This document shows positions 33,312 through 40,755 of a stretch of DNA of 64,000 nucleotides, in pieces. The first letter of the stretch is position 1; every line of letters starts with the position of its first letter. Location of the stretch: positions 1-64,000 of the forward strand of contig CALIEB010000003.1 in NCBI GenBank assembly GCA_938022205.1, given 5' to 3'. The notes beneath the pieces were generated by a model that saw nothing but the letters and a program-made list of their open reading frames with translations, did no database searches and was not told the origin of the DNA. The DNA comes from an uncultured Anaerolineae bacterium. GTDB taxonomy: Bacteria > Chloroflexota > Anaerolineae > Aggregatilineales > Phototrophicaceae. A program made the position numbers and the translations under genes.

Positions 33312-33317
33312 GATAAT
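33312..33317 (+). promoter_or_regulatory. Possible -10 element for the pyruvate kinase-like gene
   Basis: GATAAT lies 36 bp before the ATG at 33354; no good -35 is seen. Confidence 0.3.
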
Positions 33318-33353
33318 AAGTACAGTGTAACCTATTGAGAGGTAAAAGTTTCA

Positions 33354-34823
33354 ATGAGCGCGTCTGAACTGCTGCAGCGGCTTGAGACTTTGCGTGACAA
33401 TGTGATAAAGCAAGGTGAAAGGCGGTTTAAGCGTTGGCAAAAGCAAGCAAGCGACCCCGATTTTGCCTTTAGCTTGCGCAATCTAGCGTATTACTTGGCG
33501 ATGCGCCAGTACGACCTGCGCGACTTGCAGCGCGAGCTGATGCCTTGGGGCGTGTCATCGCTGGGACGTTGCGAAGCACGGGTGCTTGAGACGCTTGATG
33601 CGGTGATTGCCAACTTTAAGCTGATTTGCCAGCAAGTGCCACGCGCCGAGCCAGACGCGCAAGCCTTCTCACGCGGCAGTGAGCTGCTCAACCTGCGCGC
33701 CAACGCTGCAATGGGCGCGTCGCCTGCACATCGCCGCGTGCGCGTCATGGTTACGTTTCCGACCGAAGCCGCTACCGATTATGAGCTGGTGCATGAGCTA
33801 ATGGTGCGCGGCATGAACATCGCCCGCATTAACTGTGCGCACGACGACGAAAGCGTCTGGGCAGCGATGATTGCCAACGTGCGCCGCGCCGAAGCCGAAC
33901 TAAAGCGCACGTGTAAGATTCATATGGATTTAGGCGGACCTAAAATCCGCGTGATAGACACTTCGTTCAAGAAGAAGCGGCTGTTTTACACAGGCGACAA
34001 GGTGTTGCTTGTGCGCGATGTCAAACGCAAAGCCAGCGCACCCCAAATTACTATTGCCTACCCGGAAATCCTCGACCAACTGCAGCTTGGGCATCACGTC
34101 TGGTTTGATGATGGCAAAATAGGCACGCAGGTTGAGGCTATCACGTCGGAGGGCGTGCTGCTGCGCATTGCCCAAGCCAGCGTAGACGGCGACAAGATAC
34201 GCCCCGAAAAAGGCGTGAACTTTCCCGACACCCCCTTACAACTGAGTGCGCTGACCGAGAAAGACCTACAAGACCTGCCGTTCGTGGCACAAAACGCCGA
34301 CATGATAGGCTACTCTTTTGTGCAGACAGCGCAGGACGTGCAGATGTTGCAGGACGCGCTGCGCCAGCACGTTACCCCAGAGCGTTTCGCGCAATTGGCG
34401 TTAATCGCCAAGATTGAAACGGTGCTAGCGGTGCGCAACTTGCCTGACATCATCGCGCAAATCGGGCAAGCGCAGCCCGTTGGCGTGATGATTGCGCGCG
34501 GCGATTTGGCGGTGGAGCTGGGGTTTCAGCGGCTGGCGGAAATTCAGGAAGAAATCCTATGGGTGTGCGAAGCGGCGCACGTCCCTGTCATTTGGGCGAC
34601 GCAGGTCTTTGAAAACTACGTGAAACATGGCATGCCAACCCGCGCAGAAATTACGGATGCCGCCATGTCCCAGCGTGCCGAATGTGTCATGCTCAATAAG
34701 GGCGCGCAGGTGCTGTACGCACTTAGTGCCTTAGACGATGTCTTAGTGCGCATGAGCAGCCATCAGTTCAAGAAGACGGCAGGCTTGCGCGCCTTGCGCA
34801 GCTGGGCTATAGACGATGAATAA
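33354..34823 (+). CDS. Atypical pyruvate kinase
   Basis: The barrel and B domain of pyruvate kinase are recognisable: VMVTFPTEAATDYELVHELM, MNIARINCAHDD, HMDLGGPKIRV, LIAKIETVLAV with the proton-relay Lys and the metal Glu, and MIARGDLAVELG. The later signature is altered: ATQVFENYVKHGMPTRAEITDAAMSQ and then CVMLNKG, where usual enzymes have VMLSGET. An extra domain of about 120 helical residues precedes the barrel. The usual C-terminal regulatory domain is missing; the protein ends some 35 residues after the barrel. It may be an unregulated pyruvate kinase or a relative of changed specificity. It is probably co-transcribed with the next gene, 36 bp on. Confidence 0.78.
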   Translation: MSASELLQRLETLRDNVIKQGERRFKRWQKQASDPDFAFSLRNLAYYLAMRQYDLRDLQRELMPWGVSSLGRCEARVLETLDAVIANFKLICQQVPRAEPDAQAFSRGSELLNLRANAAMGASPAHRRVRVMVTFPTEAATDYELVHELMVRGMNIARINCAHDDESVWAAMIANVRRAEAELKRTCKIHMDLGGPKIRVIDTSFKKKRLFYTGDKVLLVRDVKRKASAPQITIAYPEILDQLQLGHHVWFDDGKIGTQVEAITSEGVLLRIAQASVDGDKIRPEKGVNFPDTPLQLSALTEKDLQDLPFVAQNADMIGYSFVQTAQDVQMLQDALRQHVTPERFAQLALIAKIETVLAVRNLPDIIAQIGQAQPVGVMIARGDLAVELGFQRLAEIQEEILWVCEAAHVPVIWATQVFENYVKHGMPTRAEITDAAMSQRAECVMLNKGAQVLYALSALDDVLVRMSSHQFKKTAGLRALRSWAIDDE

Positions 34824-34859
34824 CCTTCATCACGACATAGTATACACAAAGGCACGCTA

Positions 34860-35855
34860 ATGTTCGAAGATATTGCTCTGATGATAGGCATCTTGATTAT
34901 GCTTAGTGTGCCTGTGATGGGATTCATCAGCACGCGGCATCGCGCGGCTTTAGAAGCGCGTTTGGCACGTCTGCGCCCGCCACATCTGCTCTTTGCCGAC
35001 AGCTTGTATGACGTTAGCCGCGTCAGTGTCAGCAGTCCGCACGATAGAGCTGCGCGCTGGCAAAAGGCATATGTGTTCGTTGCCAACAAGCGCATTGTTG
35101 GGTATTCGCACAAATTGGGTGACGACACGCCCCTTTTTGACTTCGCGCCCCACCAGCTCGAGGGTTTTTGGCGACCCAAGAAATATAGCAGCGGCGATAA
35201 CGTGATTGAGCTTCACGTCAACGCAGACGGCAAGTGGCAAATTGTGCGCCTGCTGTTGAGCAAGACGCGCATGCTGAGTTTGGTGCGTGCGCTTAAACAA
35301 TTGGTCGACGCGGACATGGTGCGCGCCTATCGTCAGCGTCGACCGTATAGCTATCGCGGACCCACGTCGGCGCAGCTTGCTACGCAGAACTTACAAGGGG
35401 CGTGGGAGCTAGACGCGCCTTTTAAGGTGTATCTGATGCCCTCTGCGTTGGTGTTTTTAGATGACCGCGACAACGTTCTGCGCATGATACCCCTGCGCGA
35501 CATACAGGGCTTGGCGGCATTACGGCGGCTGGATGCCCCTAAAGGTGGTCTGGTGCGCTTTACGCTGCTTTCAACAGGGGAGACACTGGCAATTGCGTTA
35601 GACGATTACGAGGCGTGGGGGCGCGCCATTGCTGTGGCGGCAAGGCGCACGCTGGAAGAGCCGTTGGCGCAGAAGCAGAAAAAACGCCAAGATGACGATA
35701 TGGACGATGACCTTTACGATGAAGGTGGCGAAGAGCTGGTGCTGCCTGAACTGAGTGGTTTTCTGGTGATTGACGATTGGCACGATGGCGAAATTATCGC
35801 GTGGCAGCCCGACGCGCTTACTCGTCAAGCTGGTGATGCATTCCCGCGCTCATAA
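34860..35855 (+). CDS. Membrane-anchored protein with two PH-like repeats, unknown function
   Basis: The 331-residue protein begins MFEDIALMIG, has one membrane segment at about residues 5-24 and then a basic patch. Two stretches share a layout: residues 70-150 (YVFVANKRIVGYS, PHQLEGF) and 190-265 (VYLMPSALVFLDD, IPLRDIQGL), each a set of short beta strands and then a helix, as in bacterial PH domains. An acidic tail with DDDMDDDLYDE follows. The first residues match the small protein at 29154-29489. Its 3' end overlaps the TROVE gene on the other strand by 38 bp, an unusually long convergent overlap. Confidence 0.6.
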   Translation: MFEDIALMIGILIMLSVPVMGFISTRHRAALEARLARLRPPHLLFADSLYDVSRVSVSSPHDRAARWQKAYVFVANKRIVGYSHKLGDDTPLFDFAPHQLEGFWRPKKYSSGDNVIELHVNADGKWQIVRLLLSKTRMLSLVRALKQLVDADMVRAYRQRRPYSYRGPTSAQLATQNLQGAWELDAPFKVYLMPSALVFLDDRDNVLRMIPLRDIQGLAALRRLDAPKGGLVRFTLLSTGETLAIALDDYEAWGRAIAVAARRTLEEPLAQKQKKRQDDDMDDDLYDEGGEELVLPELSGFLVIDDWHDGEIIAWQPDALTRQAGDAFPRS

Positions 35856-37347
35856 GGCTGATGTAGCTCAGCACTTGCTCGCTCCAACCGTAGATAAAGT
35901 ACACGTCTTGCGCTTTTGCCGGCGCGACAGCGTGGTTATAGGGCGCGAGCGTGAGCAAGAAGGCTTTGGCGTGCGGCGCGACTTGCTTCTTGTAGGTTTG
36001 CCACGTTTGCCAAAAGCCATGATTACCGTAGCTGTCTACCCCCCACTCTTCGTTGTCGGTGATGCCGATAAACGTGTCTACAACCTGCCGCGCTGCTATC
36101 AACGCGCTGATGGGCGCGCTGAGTGCTGTGCCGCCGTTGCAGTGTGCTGCGATGGCTTCGGTGTTGTAAAGCACGCTGGCATGACGGTCAAGCGTAATCT
36201 TTGCGACGGCATGGTTAAACGGCAACACGAGCGCGTCCGAAGAGAGGCGTAGCAGCGCGGCGGCAAACAAGCCCGCAATGTCAATATAGCGCGTCATGCT
36301 GCCCTGCGCAGACCCGAGCATGCTGCCGCTGATGTCGGGGGCGATGCACACGCGCCCTGCTAGCGGCGGCAGGTTATCGCATGCGCTGTCGATGACACTT
36401 TCCAGCGCACTATAGATGACTTCTTGGCGCGTATTTTCGGCGCGAAAGGCGCGGTATGCTTGCAAAATCTGAAAGGGCAGCACGCGCGCTTTGTGCATAG
36501 CTTCTACGTCGCTGAGACGGTTGGCGATAAAGCGCGCACGGGTGTTAAGCACCTCCACGCGCTGTAGCGTGTTGAGGTGACGCAGCAGCGCAAGGTAAGG
36601 CAAGTTGTTCAACAGCGCGTGCCACACTGCTGTGCTAGGCGGCAGCGCACCTGTTACAACGTCGTGTGGCAGTTTGCCCTCGCGTATAGCGGCAATCATA
36701 CGCGCTTCGTCACGTGCTTTTGCCGCCGCTTTGAACGTTTCAAAAGCGGCAATTTGTGGTGTAAGCTCGTCATGACACGCGTTGCGCCACGCTTGAGGGT
36801 CATCAATCCACGTGAACAATGCGCTTTGGCGTGCGCTGTTCGGCTTGGGATGGGTTTGCCTTAGCACCTCGCACAGCTTTTTGCTGTACTTAATGGCATG
36901 GTACTCGCTTAGCGTCTGCAGCCATGCGGTTGCTGCGCGCTTGGCGCGTCGCGTGTATCCACGCGGCAGCTTGCCGCTGCGTAAGGTCGTTACCACGTCG
37001 TACAAATCGTTTGGCGTTAGCACGACCTGCGCGAAGATGCGCTCAAATGCTTTGGGGTCTGCGGCATTCAGGTAGGCTAAGCCGAGCAGCGGTTGTGCGC
37101 GCATCAAGCCTTTTTGCCGGGCATACACCAGCGCACGAGCGGTATAGTCGGGATCATGTTGGCTCATGGTTAAATGTAGGTTATGCGCGTCGCGCAACAG
37201 GCTTTGTGATGACGCATAGAACGTGTTGCTTAGCGTGTTGGTCAGCAGCATCTGCAGGTACTGCTCTTTGAGCGGGCGTTGGTAGCTTGCGAAACCCTCG
37301 TAATTGGACGTTTGGCGATAGGAAATGAAAACGTGTAGGCGCGTCAT
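35818..37347 (-). CDS. TROVE-domain Ro60-like RNA-binding protein
   Basis: The 509-residue protein (ATG 37347) has a TROVE domain of helical repeats over about residues 15-330, including AIKYSKKLCEVLRQTHPKP, and then a von Willebrand A-like domain with a full metal site: DISGSM, GGTALSAP and ITDNEEW. This is the plan of Ro60/Rsr, a ring that binds Y RNAs and misfolded RNA and, in Deinococcus, tethers polynucleotide phosphorylase. Y RNA genes often lie next to rsr genes. The frame is open to 37554, but the extra residues are low-complexity and the leader is better seen as noncoding. A good promoter (TTGACG, 16 bp, TATGTT) about 310 bp upstream implies a long structured leader. No rtcB is near. 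Confidence 0.85.
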   Translation of the reverse strand: MTRLHVFISYRQTSNYEGFASYQRPLKEQYLQMLLTNTLSNTFYASSQSLLRDAHNLHLTMSQHDPDYTARALVYARQKGLMRAQPLLGLAYLNAADPKAFERIFAQVVLTPNDLYDVVTTLRSGKLPRGYTRRAKRAATAWLQTLSEYHAIKYSKKLCEVLRQTHPKPNSARQSALFTWIDDPQAWRNACHDELTPQIAAFETFKAAAKARDEARMIAAIREGKLPHDVVTGALPPSTAVWHALLNNLPYLALLRHLNTLQRVEVLNTRARFIANRLSDVEAMHKARVLPFQILQAYRAFRAENTRQEVIYSALESVIDSACDNLPPLAGRVCIAPDISGSMLGSAQGSMTRYIDIAGLFAAALLRLSSDALVLPFNHAVAKITLDRHASVLYNTEAIAAHCNGGTALSAPISALIAARQVVDTFIGITDNEEWGVDSYGNHGFWQTWQTYKKQVAPHAKAFLLTLAPYNHAVAPAKAQDVYFIYGWSEQVLSYISLMSAGMHHQLDE

Positions 37348-37655
37348 GCTCAACCTGCCTTCTTCATGATAATTAAACAAGTCAGGGGCGGGGGCGAGGG
37401 CGTGTCTTGCCCTCGCACGCTTCCGCCGGGCTATCTGCACGCTTTTGCACCGCGCACAGAGGGCGATGGGTCTCGCCACAAAAGTAGGGTGATGGAACGT
37501 TTTGGTGTATGTTGGTCGAAGTAGCCCTCGTGCGTGCCTCTGAACGCCGCGCACGGCGCAGAAAAAAGTGCCGAAAGAATCGTGTTTCTCTTAAGGGCTA
37601 ATTCAAGGCGGGAAGACCATATTGCCTTTTTATCCTCAACTTGTTAAGCTGCTTT
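37348..37655 (-). other. Long structured 5' leader of the TROVE gene
   Basis: From the predicted transcription start near 37655 to the ATG there are about 308 noncoding bases. They contain stems GCGAGGGC/GCCCTCGC (37394-37401 and 37409-37416), GGCGA/TCGCC (37462-37466 and 37473-37477) and a long-range stem joining 37516-37528 with 37594-37605. I see no convincing small gene in it. Confidence 0.45.
37510..37631 (+). ncRNA. Candidate Y-like RNA beside the Ro60 gene (strand uncertain)
   Basis: Bases 37516-37528 and 37594-37605 can form an 11-bp stem with one mismatch and one bulged C, closing a 65-base loop. The plus-strand arm TTGGTCGAAGTAG resembles the Ro-binding arm of animal Y RNAs, which also has a bulged C. 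A weak stem AAGGC/GCCTT with a T-run ends at 37631 on the plus strand. No plus-strand promoter is clear, and the minus-strand leader would fold the same way, so this is only a lead. Confidence 0.2.
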
Positions 37656-37661
37656 GATAAG

Positions 37662-37689
37662 AACATAGCACAACGAGAAAGCTCGTCAA
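37662..37689 (-). promoter_or_regulatory. Promoter reading toward the TROVE gene
   Basis: The minus strand has TTGACG (37689-37684), a 16-bp spacer and TATGTT (37667-37662), the latter preceded by TGC to form an extended -10. Confidence 0.55.
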
Positions 37690-37715
37690 AATCCACTTAA
37701 CACGCCGCTGCGGAT

Positions 37716-37742
37716 TGTCCAGAAAAAGCACGTTTCTGGACA
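37716..37742. repeat. Perfect 10-bp inverted repeat between divergent promoters
   Basis: TGTCCAGAAA (37716-37725) and TTTCTGGACA (37733-37742) are perfect inverted copies 7 bases apart. They lie between the -35 of the TROVE promoter and directly against the -35 of the HTH promoter, the expected place for an operator serving both genes. Confidence 0.6.
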
Positions 37743-37772
37743 TAGACACGCGCACAAAATTTGTGCTATGAT
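37743..37772 (+). promoter_or_regulatory. Promoter of the HTH-like gene
   Basis: TAGACA (37743-37748) and TATGAT (37767-37772) are 18 bp apart, with TGC before the -10. Confidence 0.6.
37752..37766. promoter_or_regulatory. 15-bp palindromic operator inside the HTH promoter spacer
   Basis: GCACAAA-A-TTTGTGC is a perfect palindrome around one base and fills the space between -35 and -10. A repressor bound here would block RNA polymerase. A half site (GCACAA) also lies at the extended -10 of the opposite promoter (37668-37673). Confidence 0.5.
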
Positions 37773-37778
37773 AGAAAG

Positions 37779-37802
37779 CGTGATTAATCCAATCTAATCA
37801 CG
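37779..37802 (+). repeat. Inverted repeat at the 5' end of the HTH transcript
   Basis: CGTGATTA (37779-37786) and TAATCACG (37795-37802) are perfect inverted copies with an 8-base loop. They fall at the predicted transcription start, so they may be an operator in DNA or a 5' hairpin in the RNA. The rest of the leader, to 37924, holds a seven-codon ATG frame (37823-37846) and nothing else I can support. Confidence 0.5.
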
Positions 37803-37924
37803 TTGAAAGGATTCGCAGCTCTATGAGAAGTAGGTGGCACGCATAAGCTCCTTTAAATAAGTGGCCATGACTCAATGTCCGATAGGTTTATTGTGCCTGT
37901 TGAGTGAGCCAAAGGAGCGAAGCC

Positions 37925-38230
37925 ATGTTCACCACCAACCTTCTCAACGCTGTGTCTGTTATTCAACAAACCCCTTTTTCTGTCTTCCTGCAAGACCTTC
38001 TAATAGAGCGTGGTGGCAGTAAAAGCGGCCTCTACGCCTATCTAGTTGCCCAAGACTATTATATCGAAAAAACGTCGCTGTATCGCTATTTTAACGCGAG
38101 CAAGGGCGTGAACCGCATCCCTGACGCGCTGTTTTTGTGCTGGTTTGCTCGTTATCTCAACCTTAGCGAGCAAGAGGAACGCGCGTTGCTAATGCTATGG
38201 CAGATGAAACGTCGTCGCAAGAAAGTCTAG
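37925..38230 (+). CDS. Small HTH (XRE-like) DNA-binding protein
   Basis: From ATG 37925, with AAAGGAG eight bases upstream, the product has 101 residues; a GTG at 37904 is a weaker start. The helical stretch FLQDLLIERGGSKSGLYAYL, then EKTSLYRYFNASKG and IPDALFLCWFARYLNLSEQE follows the order of an XRE-type helix-turn-helix protein, with the recognition helix probably at TSLYRYF. The end is very basic (KRRRKKV). The promoter region carries three inverted repeats, so self-regulation is likely, along with control of the divergent TROVE gene. The family call rests on pattern only. Confidence 0.6.
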   Translation: MFTTNLLNAVSVIQQTPFSVFLQDLLIERGGSKSGLYAYLVAQDYYIEKTSLYRYFNASKGVNRIPDALFLCWFARYLNLSEQEERALLMLWQMKRRRKKV

Positions 38231-38242
38231 TGTTTGTCTCAT

Positions 38243-38258
38243 GGGGCTGCAAAGCCCC
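38243..38258 (+). terminator. Hairpin after the HTH gene
   Basis: GGGGCT / AGCCCC with loop GCAA, 12 bp after the stop, followed by a pyrimidine-rich stretch rather than a pure T-run. Confidence 0.4.
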
Positions 38259-38263
38259 CTCTC

Positions 38264-38291
38264 TTGACATTTTTTAGGCGCGCATTACTCT
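38264..38291 (+). promoter_or_regulatory. Promoter of birA
   Basis: A perfect TTGACA (38264-38269) lies 16 bp before TACTCT (38286-38291), about 30 bp ahead of the birA start. Confidence 0.45.
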
Positions 38292-38319
38292 AAAGCAAAA
38301 TCCGAGCAAAGGATACGCC

Positions 38320-39060
38320 ATGACCTTAACGCAAGCGGCACTCGCTGACGCGCTAAAAGACCGTCCCTTCCAATTTTATCCAAGCATTACTAGCACGAAT
38401 GACGCTGCTGTGGCTTGGGCGCGGACGGGCGCACCGCAAGGTGCCGTCGTCATTGCTGATGAACAAACGCAAGGGCGCGGGCGCATGGGGCGCGTGTGGT
38501 ACACCCCGCCCAATGTCGCGCTTGCGGTTTCAGTCGTGCTAACACCGCCGTCAGCTTTTGCCACGCGCGTCGGCTTGCTTGGCGCGTTGGCTGTCGCTGA
38601 GCTTTGCGAAGGCTTGGGCATTGGTGGCGTAGGTATCAAATGGCCCAACGACGTGCAGATTGACGGCTTGAAGGTTTGCGGTGTGCTGCCTGAAGCGGTG
38701 TGGGAAGGAACAACGCTGCTGGCGGTCGTGCTAGGCATGGGAATCAACGTGCGCGTGGTGTTAGAAGGCGAGCTGGCGCGCACCGCCACCAACTTAGAGG
38801 CGCATGCCGTCGCACCGCTCGACCGCACTCAGCTCATCGCTGCGCTCTTGGCGCGCGTGGACGCATGGGCGACGCGCATCAGTGAGGACGCGCTTATCGC
38901 GGCGTGGCGGTCGCGCCTGACCACGCTGGGCAAGCGTGTCGAAAGTGAGGGCATCGCGGGCGTGGCGATTGACGTGTTGTCCGATGGCGCGCTGCTCATC
39001 GTAACCGACGACGGACGGCACGAACGCCTTGTAGCGGGCGACATTCACTTGACAGGGTAA
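38320..39060 (+). CDS. birA: Biotin-protein ligase, catalytic type
   Basis: The 246-residue enzyme joins biotin to the carrier protein of acetyl-CoA carboxylase and similar enzymes. The biotinyl-AMP loop is GRGRMGRVW, with STNDAA before it and IKWPNDVQIDGLKVCGVL after it, all as in the family. The small C-terminal SH3-like domain ends in LIVTDDGRHERLVAGDI. There is no N-terminal DNA-binding domain, so it is a ligase only and not a repressor of biotin genes. The next gene starts 4 bp on. Confidence 0.94.
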   Translation: MTLTQAALADALKDRPFQFYPSITSTNDAAVAWARTGAPQGAVVIADEQTQGRGRMGRVWYTPPNVALAVSVVLTPPSAFATRVGLLGALAVAELCEGLGIGGVGIKWPNDVQIDGLKVCGVLPEAVWEGTTLLAVVLGMGINVRVVLEGELARTATNLEAHAVAPLDRTQLIAALLARVDAWATRISEDALIAAWRSRLTTLGKRVESEGIAGVAIDVLSDGALLIVTDDGRHERLVAGDIHLTG

Positions 39061-39064
39061 GCGT

Positions 39065-40459
39065 ATGGTACAGCTTGAATGGCAGACAGACGGCAAACGC
39101 GGCACACAGCGCGTTTACCAAGAAGACCCGCAAGAAAAGCAGCAGCGGCGGCGTGGACGTTGGCGGCTATTTTTTGTCCTCTTGATATTTCTTGGGATTA
39201 TCGCTGGCGCACTCTGGCTTGTGTCGCAGCGGCTCAATCAGGTGCAGCAGCGGTACGAACAGCTGTTGGTCGAGACGGCACAAGCTGAAGTGGCATCCCT
39301 GCGCATTGGCGATTTAGAGGGATTTCTCAAACTGCAGCGCAGCGCGACCGCCGATTGGGCGCGCACGCAGGAGCGGGTGTTTGCCGACTATCAAGCGCGC
39401 AAAGCACAAACCGACATCCTGCTCACGGGGCGTGTGCTGAGCGTACGCATTGACGGACAGCGCGGGCGCGTGCAAATCGAAGAAATTGAAAGCGGCGTGC
39501 CATACGTGCAAACGTGGTTTTATTGGCGTTACGAGGACGTGGTGGTCGACGAGCAAGTGATAGAGGCAGGCGGCTGGCATCACGTGCCGCCGGATTACAC
39601 GTTCTGGGATGAAGCGGCGCAGCGACAAAGCACCGAAGGGCGTTTTGTCGTGCGCTATCGCGGCGTGGACACGCTGTTTGCGACACAAGTGCAGCAGGCA
39701 CTCGACGCATGGTTGGCGCAGGCATGCGACTTGGTGGCATGCGCCAATTTACCCTTTATGACTGTTGACGTGTTGCCCGCGCCCTCGCTTAAAGTTGGCT
39801 GGCAGCAGGGTGAGGCTTGGCAGCTGGTCTTGCCCTCGCCCTACGTTGGGCGTGCGCGCGCCGACCAACCGTTTGACCAAGCCTATCAGCTCGAAGTGTC
39901 CGTGCTGCTAGCCGAACGCCTTGCAACGTTTTTCTTGCCACCTGTGCCGCCGCAAAGCGACGCGGCGTTCCTGCGCGATGCGCTGCTGCGCTGGTGGGTG
40001 GGAACGTGGGTACAGCTGGACAGCCACGCCTATCTGCTGGGTAGCGTGGTTGGTCTGTATGGCACAGAGCCGCTGCGTCAGCTCTTTGCTACGCTGCAAC
40101 CCACCGACGGTTTGGAAAGGCTGGCGCAGGTGCTGCCCGCCGACCTCGCGCAAGCACCGTTAGATTGGCGCGATTTTCTTACGTGGCGGCTGCGTGCTGA
40201 GAACGCTTTTATCGCGCAACGTGACGAAACGCGCTGGGTGCAGTTGGTCGACACGCGCAGCGAAGCGGCGCGCCTTGTTGCTTATGCGCGCTACCAAAGC
40301 GGACAGGCAAACCACCTGCAAGAGGTGGTGAGCGTGACGCGCGCGCAAGCTCCGGACGGCGCGCCACAGCTGCGTGCGTTGGTACAGGACGGCGTGAGCG
40401 CGCCGCGCGAAATCGTGTTTAATTGGGTGAATGGCACGTGGCTGCGTGCCGATGCATGA
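39065..40459 (+). CDS. Membrane-anchored protein with large outer domain, unknown
   Basis: The 464-residue protein has a charged N-terminus (KQQRRRGRWR), one membrane segment at about residues 35-53 and then about 400 residues predicted outside the cell. A coiled stretch follows the anchor (QRLNQVQQRYEQLLVETAQAE, as a pattern). Later parts are rich in Trp and aromatic residues (WFYWRYEDVVV, LRWWVGTWVQLD). I recognise no domain; the layout of a regular beta region and then a helical LAERLATFF region recalls peptidase-MA-like proteins without a zinc motif, but I do not claim this. It starts 4 bp after birA and is likely co-transcribed. Confidence 0.65.
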   Translation: MVQLEWQTDGKRGTQRVYQEDPQEKQQRRRGRWRLFFVLLIFLGIIAGALWLVSQRLNQVQQRYEQLLVETAQAEVASLRIGDLEGFLKLQRSATADWARTQERVFADYQARKAQTDILLTGRVLSVRIDGQRGRVQIEEIESGVPYVQTWFYWRYEDVVVDEQVIEAGGWHHVPPDYTFWDEAAQRQSTEGRFVVRYRGVDTLFATQVQQALDAWLAQACDLVACANLPFMTVDVLPAPSLKVGWQQGEAWQLVLPSPYVGRARADQPFDQAYQLEVSVLLAERLATFFLPPVPPQSDAAFLRDALLRWWVGTWVQLDSHAYLLGSVVGLYGTEPLRQLFATLQPTDGLERLAQVLPADLAQAPLDWRDFLTWRLRAENAFIAQRDETRWVQLVDTRSEAARLVAYARYQSGQANHLQEVVSVTRAQAPDGAPQLRALVQDGVSAPREIVFNWVNGTWLRADA

Positions 40460-40474
40460 GCAAAGGAGTTTACG

Positions 40475-40711
40475 ATGAACCGTGATGATTTGCGCAGCAC
40501 TTTGTTGGAAGAAGGTGACGATGAGAACGTGCTAGCAACGGGTGATTTGCCTGCTAGTGTGGTCATTGACAAGCCTGCCCAACAAGCTAACAATGGCAAA
40601 TTCTTAGGCATGACGGCGGGCGAGCGCGCTTTCTTGTCGGTCATGCTTTTCTTGTGCGTGAGCGTGCTAGGGCTGGGGCTGCTGATTGCCACCGGGCGCA
40701 TCGTGTTTTAA
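40475..40711 (+). CDS. Small C-terminally anchored membrane protein
   Basis: The 78-residue protein has an acidic, polar N-terminal half (LLEEGDDENV) and one membrane segment at about residues 54-75 (SVMLFLCVSVLGLGLLIA). The start has AAAGGAG upstream and lies 15 bp after the previous gene, so it belongs to the birA transcript. No family is recognised. A strong hairpin follows. Confidence 0.6.
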   Translation: MNRDDLRSTLLEEGDDENVLATGDLPASVVIDKPAQQANNGKFLGMTAGERAFLSVMLFLCVSVLGLGLLIATGRIVF

Positions 40712-40741
40712 GGGTGCGAAGGCTTAGATGCCTTCGCACCC
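40712..40741. terminator. Hairpin between convergent genes
   Basis: GGGTGCGAAGGC / GCCTTCGCACCC is a perfect 12-bp stem with a 6-base loop (40724-40729), right after the stop of the small membrane gene and 15 bp from the stop of the acylase gene. No long T-run is present, so it may slow transcription from both sides rather than be a classical terminator. Confidence 0.6.
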
Positions 40742-40755
40742 CAACCATCTTTCAC

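Noticed and set aside
37348-37554. N-terminal extension of the TROVE protein by 69 codons
   Set aside because: The added residues are Arg/Ala-rich with no family likeness, and the region folds into several stems; ATG 37347 has a purine-rich site and begins the recognisable domain.
37595-37615. tRNA-like T-arm in the Ro60 leader, as in YrlA RNAs
   Set aside because: TAATTCAAGG was considered, but the pairing stem of a T-arm and a GGTTCGAATCC-like core are absent.
37867-38025. 51-codon plus-strand frame overlapping the HTH gene start
   Set aside because: It has no ribosome site, Cys- and Pro-rich content unlike its neighbours, and is out of frame with a better gene.
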